Below are positions 14,822 through 24,790 of a DNA stretch of 64,000 nt, piece after piece (the first letter of the stretch is position 1; every line of letters begins with the position of its first letter). The position numbers were made by a program, and so were the translations under genes. The DNA is from Nitrospira sp. (GTDB lineage Bacteria > Nitrospirota > Nitrospiria > Nitrospirales > Nitrospiraceae): positions 1 to 64,000 of the forward strand of contig JADYYH010000004.1 in NCBI GenBank assembly GCA_020853775.1, read 5' to 3'. The notes beneath the pieces were generated by a model, which did no database searches, had not been told where the DNA came from, and saw only the letters and a program-made list of their open reading frames with translations.

Positions 14822-15658
14822 ATGTTGATGGCCTATAATCAAGTGCCGATTCCCTCGTTCATGTACGGGACGGCGTGGAAAAAAGAGGCGACAACTCAAC
14901 TCGTGCAACAGGCCGTGGCCGCGGGGTTCACGGCGATCGATACGGCCAACCAGCTGATTCACTATCAGGAAGCTCTGGTCGGCGAGGCCTTGTTGGCATT
15001 GGCGAAGCAGGGCACGCCGCGTGAGCGGCTGTTCATTCAAACGAAATTCACGCCGGTCAACGGCCAGGACCATCGGACGCCCTACGATGCGCAGGCCGAT
15101 CTCACGACCCAGGTGAAACAATCGTTCGACAGCTCGTTGTCTCATCTTCATACCGACTATCTCGACTCCTACGTGTTGCACGGCCCTTATGGACGGCGCG
15201 GATTGAGCGACGCGGATTGGGAAGTCTGGGCAGCGATCGAAGCGCTATACGAGGCGCGCAAGACCAAGATGATCGGCATCAGCAACGTGTCGGCGGACCA
15301 GCTGCGATTGCTGTGCGAACGTGCGACACATCGCCCCATGGTCGTCCAGAATCGTTGCTACGCCGCGCTGGGCTGGGATCAGGAGGTGCGAGAGATCTGT
15401 CGGGCTCACGGGATCATCTATCAGGGGTTCTCATTGCTCACGGCCAATCGGGACATCTTTGCCGAACCCGACGTCCGGGCCATGGCCGCCAAATACGGCA
15501 TAGGCTTGGCGCAATTGGTATTCCGGTTTGCGATGCAGGTCGGTATGCTGCCGTTGACCGGCACGACTAACCAGGAGCACATGAAGGAAGACCTCCAGGC
15601 TGATCGAGTCACGATCGCGTCCGAAGATTTGCAACGGCTGGAGGCGATTGGAATGTAA
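14822..15658 (+). CDS. Aldo/keto reductase family protein
   Basis: The 278-residue TIM-barrel oxidoreductase shows family blocks: FTAIDTANQ with the conserved Asp, VGEALLAL, the catalytic Lys in FIQTKFTP, the His in DSYVLHGPY, IGISNVS and the NADPH-binding end PLTGTTNQEHMKEDL. The usual catalytic Tyr region (YGNE) reads HYQE after a two-residue insertion, as in a subgroup of DTANQ-type AKRs. GGAGGAGG upstream supports ATG 14822. The substrate is unknown. Confidence 0.9.
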   Translation: MLMAYNQVPIPSFMYGTAWKKEATTQLVQQAVAAGFTAIDTANQLIHYQEALVGEALLALAKQGTPRERLFIQTKFTPVNGQDHRTPYDAQADLTTQVKQSFDSSLSHLHTDYLDSYVLHGPYGRRGLSDADWEVWAAIEALYEARKTKMIGISNVSADQLRLLCERATHRPMVVQNRCYAALGWDQEVREICRAHGIIYQGFSLLTANRDIFAEPDVRAMAAKYGIGLAQLVFRFAMQVGMLPLTGTTNQEHMKEDLQADRVTIASEDLQRLEAIGM

Positions 15659-15759
15659 CCGGGTTGCCTGCAGCGCGGACGCTGGTTAGTAATTGGACCA
15701 GGAGGCCGCGCTGCATCAAGGGGGCGGCGAGCGCCGCGCGGGAAGGGGCCGGATCTAGC

Positions 15760-16230
15760 ATGCCGATTCATATCGCCACGGCACAGTCGGTCAATGCACC
15801 AATCATCGCGAAGTTGGTCGGTGACTTGTTGCAAGAAATCATGACCACGATCAACACGCCGGCCTTCGGGTTCTCATTGGGTGAGACCGAAGCACGGGCG
15901 CGGACCTGGCTGGAAGATGGAAGTTATACCGTGTTGCTGGCGCGGGATGGCGAGCGTGTCGCAGGATTTATCGCGTTGTCAGAATGTCGCGCGCTGTATG
16001 CGGAAGGACGGTTCGGGATCATCCCGGAGTTATATGTCTGCCCGGACCGGCGCTCGCAAGGTGTGGGGCGTCTATTGGTGATGGAAGCCACACGTGTGGC
16101 CCGCTCGAACGGCTGGGCCAGACTCGAAGTCACCACGCCGCCGCTCCCGCAGTTCGACCGGACTCTGGCGTTTTATGAACGGCAGGGATTTAGCCTGTCG
16201 GGTGGACGGAAAATGAAACTGTCCCTATGA
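15760..16230 (+). CDS. GNAT family N-acetyltransferase
   Basis: The 156-residue protein has the GNAT fold signals: motif D/A with GFIALSE and ELYVCPDRRSQGVGRLLVMEA (the acetyl-CoA pyrophosphate loop is RSQGVGRL), followed by ARLEVTTPP and FYERQGF. The substrate cannot be predicted. ATG 15760 begins the homologous region; an earlier in-frame start adds low-complexity residues. It follows the aldo/keto reductase gene by about 100 bases. Confidence 0.88.
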   Translation: MPIHIATAQSVNAPIIAKLVGDLLQEIMTTINTPAFGFSLGETEARARTWLEDGSYTVLLARDGERVAGFIALSECRALYAEGRFGIIPELYVCPDRRSQGVGRLLVMEATRVARSNGWARLEVTTPPLPQFDRTLAFYERQGFSLSGGRKMKLSL

Positions 16231-16428
16231 CCCGGCCACTTCTTCAATGACAAGCCATCGCTAGTGGCAGTGCCGCACCGACCATCTCAGCATGAGCTGA
16301 TGTTCTGCGAGAGAACGAGCAGTCGTCCGTGGTAGATTCCTCCCCGACAGTGAAGGCCTCACGTCGTGCGGACGTTAGTCTGATGAGGCCGGTGTGGTTT
16401 CTGTTCAGTGAAAGGGAAGAGGTAACGA

Positions 16429-17667
16429 GTGAACATTGCCATTATCGGAGGCGGACCGGCCGGGCTCATGGCTGCAGACGTGGCGCTGGCCGGGGGCGCG
16501 CAGGTTGCACTCTACGACTCCATGCCCTCCGTGGGCAGAAAGTTTCTCCTCGCCGGGAAGGGTGGGCTGAATCTAACTCATTCCGATCCGCTGGACCTAT
16601 TTCTCAGCCGGTATGGCGAGCGCCGGGCGCACGTCGCTCCCTGGTTGGCCGAGTTTGGGCCTGATGCGCTCCGTGCCTGGGCGCGCGGGCTCGGGATCGA
16701 AACCTACGTCGGCTCATCCGGTCGTGTATTTCCCGCGGATATGAAGTCTGCACCGCTGCTCCGCGCCTGGTTGCGGCGTTTGCGTCACGCGGGATTGACC
16801 ATTCATGTGCGGCATCGCTGGAGTGGATGGGATGAACAGAAAGCGCTGCGTTTCGAAACGCCACAAGGCGCGGCGGCCGTACGAGCGGATGCCGTGATCC
16901 TGGCGCTAGGCGGGGGCAGTTGGCCGCAACTCGGATCGGATGGCGCCTGGGTGCCGGTGCTTGCCGCGCGTTCGATTGCGATTGCTCCCTTGCGACCCGC
17001 GAACTGCGGGTTCGATGTCGGCTGGACAGAGCACTTTCGAACGAAGTTCGCGGGGCATCCGGTCAAAACGGTGGGGGTGGTGGCCAAATCGCCGACCGGT
17101 GCGGTGATGCGGCGCATGGGTGAATTCGTGATCACCGAGACCGGTGTCGAGGGCGGCGTGATCTATGCCGTGGCCCCCTTTCTTCGCGATGAACTGGAGG
17201 CCACCGGCCGCGGCACGCTGCGATTGGACCTCGCGCCAGACCGTGAACTGCCGCGTCTCATCAAGGACCTCTCCCAACCGCGGGGGAAAAAGACGATGGC
17301 CACCCATTTGCAGCGGCGCGCGCATATCGATGGCGTGAAGGCCGGGCTGTTGCGGGAGATTGTGTCGAAGGAAGATTTTGCCGACCCGACCCGCCTGGCC
17401 TCGGCGATCAAAGCCTTGCCGCTTCTCTTGACGGCGCCACGTCCATTGCACGAGGCGATCAGCTCCGCCGGCGGGGTGATCTGCGAAGCGCTCGACAAGC
17501 GGCTGATGCTCAAAGCGCTCCCGGGAGTATTCTGTGCGGGAGAAATGGTGGATTGGGAAGCGCCGACGGGCGGCTATCTGCTCACCGCCTGTTTCGCCAG
17601 TGGCCGTACCGCCGGTGCGGGGGCCCTGGCCTGGCTCGCGGAGCGCGCGGAACGTGCCAAGTCCTAA
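16429..17667 (+). CDS. NAD(P)/FAD-dependent oxidoreductase, HI0933/TIGR03862 family
   Basis: The 412-residue flavoprotein begins at GTG 16429 with GGGAAGAGG upstream. It has the dinucleotide motif IIGGGPAGLMAAD (residues 5-17), GRKFLLAGKGGLNLTHS, a middle domain, and the C-terminal FAD block VFCAGEMVDWEAPTGGYLLTACFASGR. This is the HI0933-like family, whose characterised members include the BaiN-type reductases. It overlaps the next gene by 14 bases. A second family member of the same superfamily lies at 22312-23604. Confidence 0.92.
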   Translation: MNIAIIGGGPAGLMAADVALAGGAQVALYDSMPSVGRKFLLAGKGGLNLTHSDPLDLFLSRYGERRAHVAPWLAEFGPDALRAWARGLGIETYVGSSGRVFPADMKSAPLLRAWLRRLRHAGLTIHVRHRWSGWDEQKALRFETPQGAAAVRADAVILALGGGSWPQLGSDGAWVPVLAARSIAIAPLRPANCGFDVGWTEHFRTKFAGHPVKTVGVVAKSPTGAVMRRMGEFVITETGVEGGVIYAVAPFLRDELEATGRGTLRLDLAPDRELPRLIKDLSQPRGKKTMATHLQRRAHIDGVKAGLLREIVSKEDFADPTRLASAIKALPLLLTAPRPLHEAISSAGGVICEALDKRLMLKALPGVFCAGEMVDWEAPTGGYLLTACFASGRTAGAGALAWLAERAERAKS

Positions 17668-18214
17668 GACGACCCTCGACGGGGTGAGGGCCTTGATCGT
17701 GCCGGGCATCGGCAACTCGGGGCCAGGGCATTGGCAAACCCTGTGGGAGCGGCACCATCCCAGCTGGCAACGTGTGCAGCAGCGCGATTGGGATCGTCCT
17801 GTGCTGGTGGAGTGGCTCCAGGCATTGGAGTCGGCCGTGGCCGGCTTTCCCGCTCCGCCTGTGCTCATCGCCCATAGTATGGGCTGCCTGTTGGTTGCGC
17901 ACTGGGCGCAACGAGCCTCGGTTCGACTGCGCGCGGCCCTCTTGGTGGCCCCGCCTGATCCGCAGGCCGCTGCGTTTCCTGCCACGGCGCGAGGGTTTGA
18001 GACGGTACCATCGGGCAGACTTCCCTTCCCCAGTCTCGTCGTCGCAAGCAGTGATGATCCTTTTGGATCTGTGGACTATGCCAAGCGATGCGCGGCTGCA
18101 TGGGGCAGCGCGTTTGCCGAGGCCGGTGCGATCGGTCACATCAATGCCGAGAGCGAACTTGGCGAATGGCCTGACGGTCTCGTCTTGCTCGACCGGTTGC
18201 TGGCGTCTTCGTAG
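17654..18214 (+). CDS. RBBP9/YdeN-type alpha/beta hydrolase
   Basis: The 186-residue serine hydrolase has the family opening ALIVPGIGNSGPGHWQTLWE, the nucleophile elbow AHSMGC (Ser75), a loop with Asp in SSDDPFG, and the catalytic His in IGHINAESELGEW. These features match the RBBP9/YdeN (DUF1234-like) group. Start chosen at GTG 17654, inside the end of the flavoprotein gene. A longer in-frame extension would overlap that gene by more than 100 bases and has no homology-like content. Confidence 0.87.
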   Translation: MPSPKTTLDGVRALIVPGIGNSGPGHWQTLWERHHPSWQRVQQRDWDRPVLVEWLQALESAVAGFPAPPVLIAHSMGCLLVAHWAQRASVRLRAALLVAPPDPQAAAFPATARGFETVPSGRLPFPSLVVASSDDPFGSVDYAKRCAAAWGSAFAEAGAIGHINAESELGEWPDGLVLLDRLLASS

Positions 18215-18460
18215 TCTGTCGTCCCGATCACAGAGATAGGGCCCCACCGCATCACGGCCTTCACGGTCAATTCCGCTGGATCAGCAGACGCTGGTAGTCC
18301 GGGCCAGCCAATGTTCCTGCAGGGACTTTCCTGTCGCAGATGAAGACGGCGCTTGGTTGCAGGACTGCGATGCAGCAGCCTCCAGGCCTCGGGCCCTTCG
18401 TCGTACGCGTCTCTCTCATCCGACTTGTGTCCAACTCATGCTGCTGCGTACAGTGGAAGC

Positions 18461-21400
18461 ATGGCTATGCCCGGTGTGAATCAGACCATCGACGCGGCGC
18501 CCCGAACACGGACAGGCCGGCTACTCGTGCTCATGCTGCTGGGACTGGCGATCTGTTGTGTCGGTGCGCTGTTTGCGCTGCCCTGGCTCCTGAATCGTCC
18601 TGCGAGTATGGCGGCCGTACGTCAGGCGTTTGAGGAGCGGACGGGCCTTCGGCTCTCAATTGAGCAATCGCATGTGCAGATCTTTCCCTCGCCTAGGCTG
18701 ACGTTGACGGAGCCACGGCTCTACGAATCCGCCTCCACGACGCCGCTGGTGCTCGCGGAGCGGCTGGAGCTGGCGCTGCAGTGGCTGCCGCTTCTGGAGG
18801 GGCGCATGGTGGCCAAAGACCTGGTCATCGATCGGCCTCGCGTAACCCTTCGCCGTTCGCGGGACGGAAACTGGTCGCTGGGCACCGAGTCCTCTGCCGT
18901 TGATTCAGAACCGACCCGGCCATTTGCGTTGTTGCAGATTGTTCGAAATCTGCTTGTGGTGCAGGGTACGGTGACGCTCGTCGATGAAGCGGCCTCCATG
19001 CCCGCGCCTCAGTCCATCATCGTGACGCAGGGGGCATTATCGAGTGACATGATGGGACGCCGGGCGAAGCTGCATCTTTCCGGTGAAATCCCGCAGGGAG
19101 CAGGGCGCGCGTCTTTCCTGTGGGAAGGTTCCGTCACGCAACAGGACGATGGCGGAGGGACGCAGGCGGAAGGGGATCTACGGCTCCATCAGCTCGATGT
19201 GCGCCATGTGTTGTTTGCCTGGATCGGCGACGGCCGGATCACCGATGGTTTTACGCAGCCTGCGCAACTGACCGTTCGCCTGCGATGGATGCCGGGCGCG
19301 GGGGGATATGATCTGTTCGCCGATGATGTGAGAGCCGAGTTCGCGGAGGTGGCCTTGCAGGGCTCAGGGACGGTTCATGGTATCGGGACCGCACAGGCGC
19401 GGTTTTCTTCCAGCTTGTCTGCGCAGCCCGTGACTGCCGCGCGTCTCTTGAGTGAACTGCCTTCGGCCTGGATGTCACCAGCCTTGCGGGCGCAGTTTGT
19501 GGACCATGCTGTGGAGGGAGTGATCACACTGCAATCCTTGTCGATTGCCGGAGACATCGCTCCGGACGCACGGCCCCGCATCAATGGCCTGCTGACGGTT
19601 CGAAACGGCCGATTCACGCTCAGTCCGCAGTACCCTCCCGTCGAGGCGCTGACTGTCAGTATGGCGTTCGACGCAGATCAACTGCGTTTGACGGAGGTAC
19701 GTGCACACTGTGGTCCCGTTCGGCTGACCGGTCAGGATTTGCTGATCACCCGGTGGGCAACCGATCCACATGTCGATGTGAACATCAGAGGCACCGCGCC
19801 GGTGGCTGGTTTGCTTGAGATGGTAGGCCGCCTGGATGAATTTCCACTGCTGCGAAACCTGGTGACCGAGGTCGAGCAACCGACCGGGGATGTTGAGATG
19901 ATCGCCCATGTGAGGGGACGACCCCTCAGCGGGCAACCGCTCACGCTGGTTGATGCCGATCTCCGGCTGCTGAGGGGCGGGGGGCGGAGTGCCCTGTTGC
20001 CGGTGCCGGTGCGGCAGGTGGAGGCGCATGCCACCGTCACGCCGACCTTGGTAGCAATCGAGCATCTTGATGGATTGTTCGGGCCGGCTGCATTCCAGGC
20101 GCAGGGGTCGGTCACGATGATGGACGGCAAAGCCTATTCGAATGTTACGTTGGAGATGAGGACGGATGCATCGGAGGTGCAAGCCTGGGGAGTGGAGCAG
20201 GCCGGCGAAGCGTTCGTTCCCGAGATGGACGGCAGCATTCGCCTGCGCATGGCCCTCACAGGTGTGATGGGAAACCAGCGAATCAAGGGCAACATTGATC
20301 TGGGGCAGGCCGGGTTGCGTGTGCATAATTGGTTTACCAAGCCGCAGCAGGCTCCTGCCGCGATTGATTTCGAGGGTCAACTTTCTGAAGGTCACCGTTT
20401 GGTGGTCCGGCATGTCGGCATCGGATTGCCGCCGGTGAGAATTTCCGGATCCGGCAGCCTCGATTTGGGTGGAGAGCGAGAGTTCTCGGCGCATGTGTCG
20501 TCCGGCCGGATTGCCGTCGGCAGACTTCCGAAAGGCATCATGCTGGGCCCCGTTCGGGCCGGCACGTTGGATGCCACCCTCGATATGGAAGGCCGGATGA
20601 AAGACCGTGCGTCCTGGCGTACGTCCGGTCACATCAGATTCGATGAGGGCACGATCAAGGTGGATCCCCTCGATGAGCCGATTCGAGACGCGTTTGTGAC
20701 GCTGCGCTTCGATGACGACCGGATTCATATCTCTCGCATGGCCTTTCACGTCGGCGCGAGCGATCTCCGGATATCCGGTTCGATCGCGCAGTGGGCCGCC
20801 CACCCGAAGGCCCGCCTCGTCGTGGAGTCGTCTCAAATCGATCTCGCGGCCTTCCGTGGTTCCCCGCCGCGCCCCTCGACGGCAGTTCGCCGCCAAGCGT
20901 CAGACCCTTTCTGGTCCGAGGCCACGCTGAACGCGTTCCTGTTTGCCGATCATGTCTATTACAAAAAGTTTTTACTCACCGACCTCTCGACGAAAATCAC
21001 CTGGGATCAGGGACTGTTGACGGTCGAGCGGATCAGCGGGGATACCAACGAAGGCCAGCTTGCGGGGCAGGTCAAGGTCCGCACGAAGAACGGCCACATA
21101 GAACAGGCTCGCAGTATCTTTCGCGCCAGCGGGCTTCCGGTCGAACGTCTCTTGTCGCCGTTTCAGGAGCCGCCCGTGCTCACAGGCTGGTTGACCACGT
21201 CGGGGCGACTTCAGGCGGAATTTGAACGGGGAGTTCTGCTCCCAGGGGCGGTGTCCAGCCGCCGACCAGTGCAAATCCTGGTGGAGGACGGTCGGCTCTA
21301 TCACGTTCCGGTGTTGTCCACCCTGCTGACGGTCCTTAATCTCCCGGCGGTGCTACAAGGAGAAGTGAATCTCGACAAAGATGGAATGCCGTTCAACCGA

Positions 21401-21814
21401 CTGACATTCACCGGGTCCATGAACAACGGCGTCCTCAATGCGAAGGAGCTCTTGCTCGATAGCCCCGTCCTCAAGATCAGTGGGACCGGACGGTATGACC
21501 TGGTGGCGGACAAGTTCGACATGGTGCTGGCGACGAGCCCGCTCGGATCCTACTCCGAGATCTTAAAACGCATTCCTCTGTTCGGGCATCTCTTTTCAGG
21601 AGACCGCCAGGGGTTTGACACCGCCGTGTTTGAGCTGAAGGGATCGGCAAACGAGCCGCAGTTACGGTATCTCCCGGCGGAGTCGCTGATGACAGGCGTG
21701 AAAGGAACGGCTCAGTTGGCCTTCGATATTTTGGTCAACGCGATTACGCTGCCCCAGAAAGCCTTCTCGCTTGTGGAAGAGGGTGTGACTGGCACGGAGG
21801 AGGAAGATTTCTGA
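18461..21814 (+). CDS. AsmA family envelope protein
   Basis: The 1117-residue protein has one N-terminal membrane anchor (about residues 20-48), the opening AVRQAFEERTGLRLSIEQSHVQIFPSP typical of AsmA, then long beta-rich repeats, and a C-terminal AsmA domain (VDLGGERE-like, FNRLTFTGSMNNGVLNAKELLLDSPVLKISGTGRYDL). AsmA-like proteins form periplasmic bridges implicated in phospholipid transport to the outer membrane. ATG 18461 places the anchor near the N-terminus. It stands alone, with about 245 bases of unremarkable DNA upstream. Confidence 0.88.
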   Translation: MAMPGVNQTIDAAPRTRTGRLLVLMLLGLAICCVGALFALPWLLNRPASMAAVRQAFEERTGLRLSIEQSHVQIFPSPRLTLTEPRLYESASTTPLVLAERLELALQWLPLLEGRMVAKDLVIDRPRVTLRRSRDGNWSLGTESSAVDSEPTRPFALLQIVRNLLVVQGTVTLVDEAASMPAPQSIIVTQGALSSDMMGRRAKLHLSGEIPQGAGRASFLWEGSVTQQDDGGGTQAEGDLRLHQLDVRHVLFAWIGDGRITDGFTQPAQLTVRLRWMPGAGGYDLFADDVRAEFAEVALQGSGTVHGIGTAQARFSSSLSAQPVTAARLLSELPSAWMSPALRAQFVDHAVEGVITLQSLSIAGDIAPDARPRINGLLTVRNGRFTLSPQYPPVEALTVSMAFDADQLRLTEVRAHCGPVRLTGQDLLITRWATDPHVDVNIRGTAPVAGLLEMVGRLDEFPLLRNLVTEVEQPTGDVEMIAHVRGRPLSGQPLTLVDADLRLLRGGGRSALLPVPVRQVEAHATVTPTLVAIEHLDGLFGPAAFQAQGSVTMMDGKAYSNVTLEMRTDASEVQAWGVEQAGEAFVPEMDGSIRLRMALTGVMGNQRIKGNIDLGQAGLRVHNWFTKPQQAPAAIDFEGQLSEGHRLVVRHVGIGLPPVRISGSGSLDLGGEREFSAHVSSGRIAVGRLPKGIMLGPVRAGTLDATLDMEGRMKDRASWRTSGHIRFDEGTIKVDPLDEPIRDAFVTLRFDDDRIHISRMAFHVGASDLRISGSIAQWAAHPKARLVVESSQIDLAAFRGSPPRPSTAVRRQASDPFWSEATLNAFLFADHVYYKKFLLTDLSTKITWDQGLLTVERISGDTNEGQLAGQVKVRTKNGHIEQARSIFRASGLPVERLLSPFQEPPVLTGWLTTSGRLQAEFERGVLLPGAVSSRRPVQILVEDGRLYHVPVLSTLLTVLNLPAVLQGEVNLDKDGMPFNRLTFTGSMNNGVLNAKELLLDSPVLKISGTGRYDLVADKFDMVLATSPLGSYSEILKRIPLFGHLFSGDRQGFDTAVFELKGSANEPQLRYLPAESLMTGVKGTAQLAFDILVNAITLPQKAFSLVEEGVTGTEEEDF

Positions 21815-21836
21815 TCTCTGATTCGGCGAGTACTCG

Positions 21837-22157
21837 TCACGGCGCAGGATCGGCGCGAATGTCCAGATCGTTCTTCACGCGCCGCACCCCCTTCACCTGC
21901 CGCGCCAGTTCGGCCGCTCTCGCCTTCCGTTCGGCCTTCTGCACGGTGCCAGTCAGGGTGACAGTTCCCTCCTCAGTGGTCACGATGATGCCGGACAATC
22001 CCCCCTGCTGATCTTCGGCGAGCTTCGCTTCGACAGTCGTAGAAATCAGCGCATCTTTCGGACTATCGGGCAATGGGGACGACCCAGGCCACAGGCAACC
22101 GGCAGAGAGGCACAGCAGCAGCGGAAGGAGCAGAGACAAGCGGTGGAATAGGCGCAT
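21837..22157 (-). CDS. BON-domain lipoprotein
   Basis: The 106-residue protein has a lipoprotein signal peptide with lipobox SAGC (Cys21) and then one BON domain: DALISTTVEAKLAED, GIIVTTEEGTVTLTGTVQ, AERKARAAELARQVKGVRRVKNDL. BON domains bind membranes or lipids; relatives such as OsmY and DolP act in the periplasm. The longer upstream reading frame has no homology, so ATG 22157 is chosen. It is convergent with the AsmA gene. Confidence 0.88.
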   Translation of the reverse strand: MRLFHRLSLLLPLLLCLSAGCLWPGSSPLPDSPKDALISTTVEAKLAEDQQGGLSGIIVTTEEGTVTLTGTVQKAERKARAAELARQVKGVRRVKNDLDIRADPAP

Positions 22158-22311
22158 GGGATGTCGCGGGTATCGCGTCTCCAGGAAAATGGTCCCGGAT
22201 CTTGGCATAGTGGCGCCTCCGGTTTCCATGCCGAGTTTTGCGATTGCGTGTCCCGGTTCGCAACGGGCATCATGCGGCGGCAGTAATCGGTACGTTAAAG
22301 GATGAAGTGAG

Positions 22312-23604
22312 ATGGCGGAAGCGGTGGCGGATATTTGCGTGATCGGGGCGGGGGCGGCTGGATTGGCGGCCGGGATTTTTTCGGCCGAGCTTGAACCAGC
22401 CCTCCGGGTTGAATTGTTGGACGGGGCCACGAACATCGGGGCCAAGATTCTCGTTTCAGGCGGGGGGCGCTGCAACGTGACGCACGATGTCGTCACGCCG
22501 GACGATTTCTTCGGGACCCGGCACCTCGTACGTAATGTGCTGGCGGCGTTTCCGGTAGAGGAAACCGTTGCGTGGTTTGCTTCGCTAGGTGTCGCGCTGA
22601 AGCGCGAGGAGACCGGTAAACTGTTTCCCGTGACCGATAAGGCGAGGACCGTGCTCGACGCGCTCATGGCGCGGAGCCGCGAACTGGGCGTCGTCCTTCG
22701 ACCGGGGCATCGCGTGGCGAGTATTGAACACAGAAATGGATCCAAACCAGCCGGCACGGAAGACCTGCCGCCATTTGTGATTCGTCACCAGCATGGCGAG
22801 ACAACTGCGCGCCGTGTGATCCTGGCCACCGGCGGGCAGTCGTTGCCGCGCAGCGGCAGCGATGGATCAGGGTATGGACTGGCGCGGCACCTGGGGCATC
22901 GGGTCACACCGACCGTTCCCGCATTGGTGGCGTTGATGCTGGATGAGCGCGGTTTTCACGCGGACCTCTCAGGCTTGTCACAGGACGTGGAGATTTTGAC
23001 CTTGGTGGCGGGACGATCCGTCGATCGGCGGACAGGCAGTTTGCTCTGGACGCATTTCGGAATCAGCGGGCCGGTCGTGATGGATGCCAGTCGCTTCTGG
23101 TGTCTGGCTAGGGCTCGCGGTGAGACGGCGGAGATCTACGGAAACTTCCTGCCCGGCCGGAATGCGGAACAGGCGAGGGAATGGTTCCTTGCGCAGGCCA
23201 CCTATAACCCGCGCCGGTCATTGCTGAAGCTCCTTGCGGACTCGTTGCCGGAGCGGTGTGCCGAGGCACTGTGCCGTCACGCCGGAGGTGATCCGCAACA
23301 GGCCTGCGCCCAGGTGTCGCGCGCAATTCGCGATCGTCTCCTTACGGCACTGACGCGATTCCGTTTTCCTGTGGTGCGTGATCGCGGCTGGAATTTTGCC
23401 GAAGTGACAGCGGGCGGCGTTCCATTGGAAGAAGTGAAGTTCCGTACGATGGAATCGAAGCTGGTGCCCGGTTTTTATCTGGTGGGAGAGGTGCTCGACT
23501 GCGACGGGCGAATCGGGGGATTTAATTTTCAATGGGCCTGGGCGACCGGGCGGGTGGCGGGACGTGCGGCGGCGGCAAGTCTCGGTGCGGGAAGCGGCCG
23601 GTAG
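22312..23604 (+). CDS. NAD(P)/FAD-dependent oxidoreductase, HI0933 (BaiN/YhiN-like) family
   Basis: The 430-residue flavoprotein shows ICVIGAGAAGLAAGIFSAE (GAGAAG 12-17), NIGAKILVSGGGRCNVTH, the middle VIRH...ARRVILATGGQSLPRSGSDGSGYG, and the FAD C-terminal block GFYLVGEVLDCDGRIGGFNFQWAWATGR. These are diagnostic of the HI0933/YhiN family. The physiological substrate is unknown, though some members reduce steroid or flavin-linked substrates. It ends 11 bases before the convergent DUF481 gene. Confidence 0.93.
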   Translation: MAEAVADICVIGAGAAGLAAGIFSAELEPALRVELLDGATNIGAKILVSGGGRCNVTHDVVTPDDFFGTRHLVRNVLAAFPVEETVAWFASLGVALKREETGKLFPVTDKARTVLDALMARSRELGVVLRPGHRVASIEHRNGSKPAGTEDLPPFVIRHQHGETTARRVILATGGQSLPRSGSDGSGYGLARHLGHRVTPTVPALVALMLDERGFHADLSGLSQDVEILTLVAGRSVDRRTGSLLWTHFGISGPVVMDASRFWCLARARGETAEIYGNFLPGRNAEQAREWFLAQATYNPRRSLLKLLADSLPERCAEALCRHAGGDPQQACAQVSRAIRDRLLTALTRFRFPVVRDRGWNFAEVTAGGVPLEEVKFRTMESKLVPGFYLVGEVLDCDGRIGGFNFQWAWATGRVAGRAAAASLGAGSGR

Positions 23605-23615
23605 ATGCGAAGCGC

Positions 23616-24641
23616 TCAGCGGAATTCGTACCCGACGCCGAAAATCATTGCCTCGTCGGTCTTTTTTCGTCCCGGCGCCGGTTGCGTGTTGAGCCGGATG
23701 TCATACTCGACATTAAAGAAGAGATTTTTATAGACCGTGATACGCAGGCCCTGATCGGCATTGAACCGGAAGGCATTCCCGGCATTGATGTCCCAAAATC
23801 CTTCGTGCCGGTGGAATAGCTTCACCCGATCCGGCCACAGGTGATGCTCCCAACGCAAGCTCCAGCGGCCCGAAGGCGTCTGCGTGTTCGGGCTATTGGT
23901 GAAATGTTCGCTCACATGGGCGATACCGGCCGATAACGCGAGAGACGTAGCGGGAGTGTCAAAGAACTGGTACCCCAAGCCGCTTCCGATCGTGGATCGA
24001 AGTTGCAGGGCCTGCAGGGTATCTTTTTCCAACATGCCGAACGTTTCGATGAAGATCTGCTTGCTGAGAAAGTAATTGTGTTTCAGACTCGCGAGGGAGT
24101 TTCGCGCGGTGATTTGATCGTTGGCCTGCCCGTAGTTGTATTTCCCTTCCACTAAGAGCCGCTGCCGGTGTGCGTAAAACGTGAAGCGAGCCGCGCTGTT
24201 GAAGGCCTTGGTACTGCTGTTGCCGGACGTATTGTTCCCGCCCACCGTGACGGTGCCTGCCACGCGGAACGGCTCAAGGTTGATGGCGGTGATGTCCGAT
24301 AGCGGGGTGGCACTATCCGGTCCCGCTTCCGTCACTTCGCGCTGCCCATGTGTGCCGTAGACGAAATCCCGCAGCACATCGCGCGATTCGCCGGGCACCA
24401 GGATTTTTAAGGGGCTTGTCGCCGTGAGGCGCTGCACCTTTTTCCAATCGACCTTGATCTCGCCGCCATAGTCCGTCTGGATCGTCAGGAGATTTTCTTC
24501 CATCTTGACGATCGTGCCGGTGAGCCGGTCGCCGTTCTGCAAATAGACCTCGTCCGCGGCGGCCGACGTGGCGAGCCACAGACTACAGAGAAGCAACGCT
24601 CGCTGCCAGAGCAGGAGACTGGAGGCATGGTCATGATGCAT
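23616..24641 (-). CDS. DUF481 family outer-membrane protein
   Basis: The 341-residue protein has a signal peptide (LLLCSLWLATSAAA), then a DEVYLQNGDRLTGTIVKMEENLLTIQTDYGGEI segment typical of the periplasmic portion, and a C-terminal YdiY-like beta-barrel with many alternating strands, ending in GVGYEFR with the terminal aromatic-Arg pattern of outer-membrane barrels. ATG 24641 is chosen, as upstream residues add no feature. The function of DUF481 proteins is poorly known; some are acid-inducible. Confidence 0.85.
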   Translation of the reverse strand: MHHDHASSLLLWQRALLLCSLWLATSAAADEVYLQNGDRLTGTIVKMEENLLTIQTDYGGEIKVDWKKVQRLTATSPLKILVPGESRDVLRDFVYGTHGQREVTEAGPDSATPLSDITAINLEPFRVAGTVTVGGNNTSGNSSTKAFNSAARFTFYAHRQRLLVEGKYNYGQANDQITARNSLASLKHNYFLSKQIFIETFGMLEKDTLQALQLRSTIGSGLGYQFFDTPATSLALSAGIAHVSEHFTNSPNTQTPSGRWSLRWEHHLWPDRVKLFHRHEGFWDINAGNAFRFNADQGLRITVYKNLFFNVEYDIRLNTQPAPGRKKTDEAMIFGVGYEFR

Positions 24642-24790
24642 GGGTATCAACCGGAATTCAGACGGGCCGGCGGCTCGAAGTCGAGGCGATGTGCTGCCAT
24701 CTGTAAAACCAGGCCTCACCCTAATCGAGAGGATGGCGAGTTTCAAGTACGTACGCGTGAAAGTGATCGAACGTGATGTCCGGGAGGGGA

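Noticed and set aside
19475-20896. A 473-codon minus-strand frame
   Set aside because: Antisense to the AsmA-like gene, which has consistent domain content; composition typical of GC-rich shadow frames.
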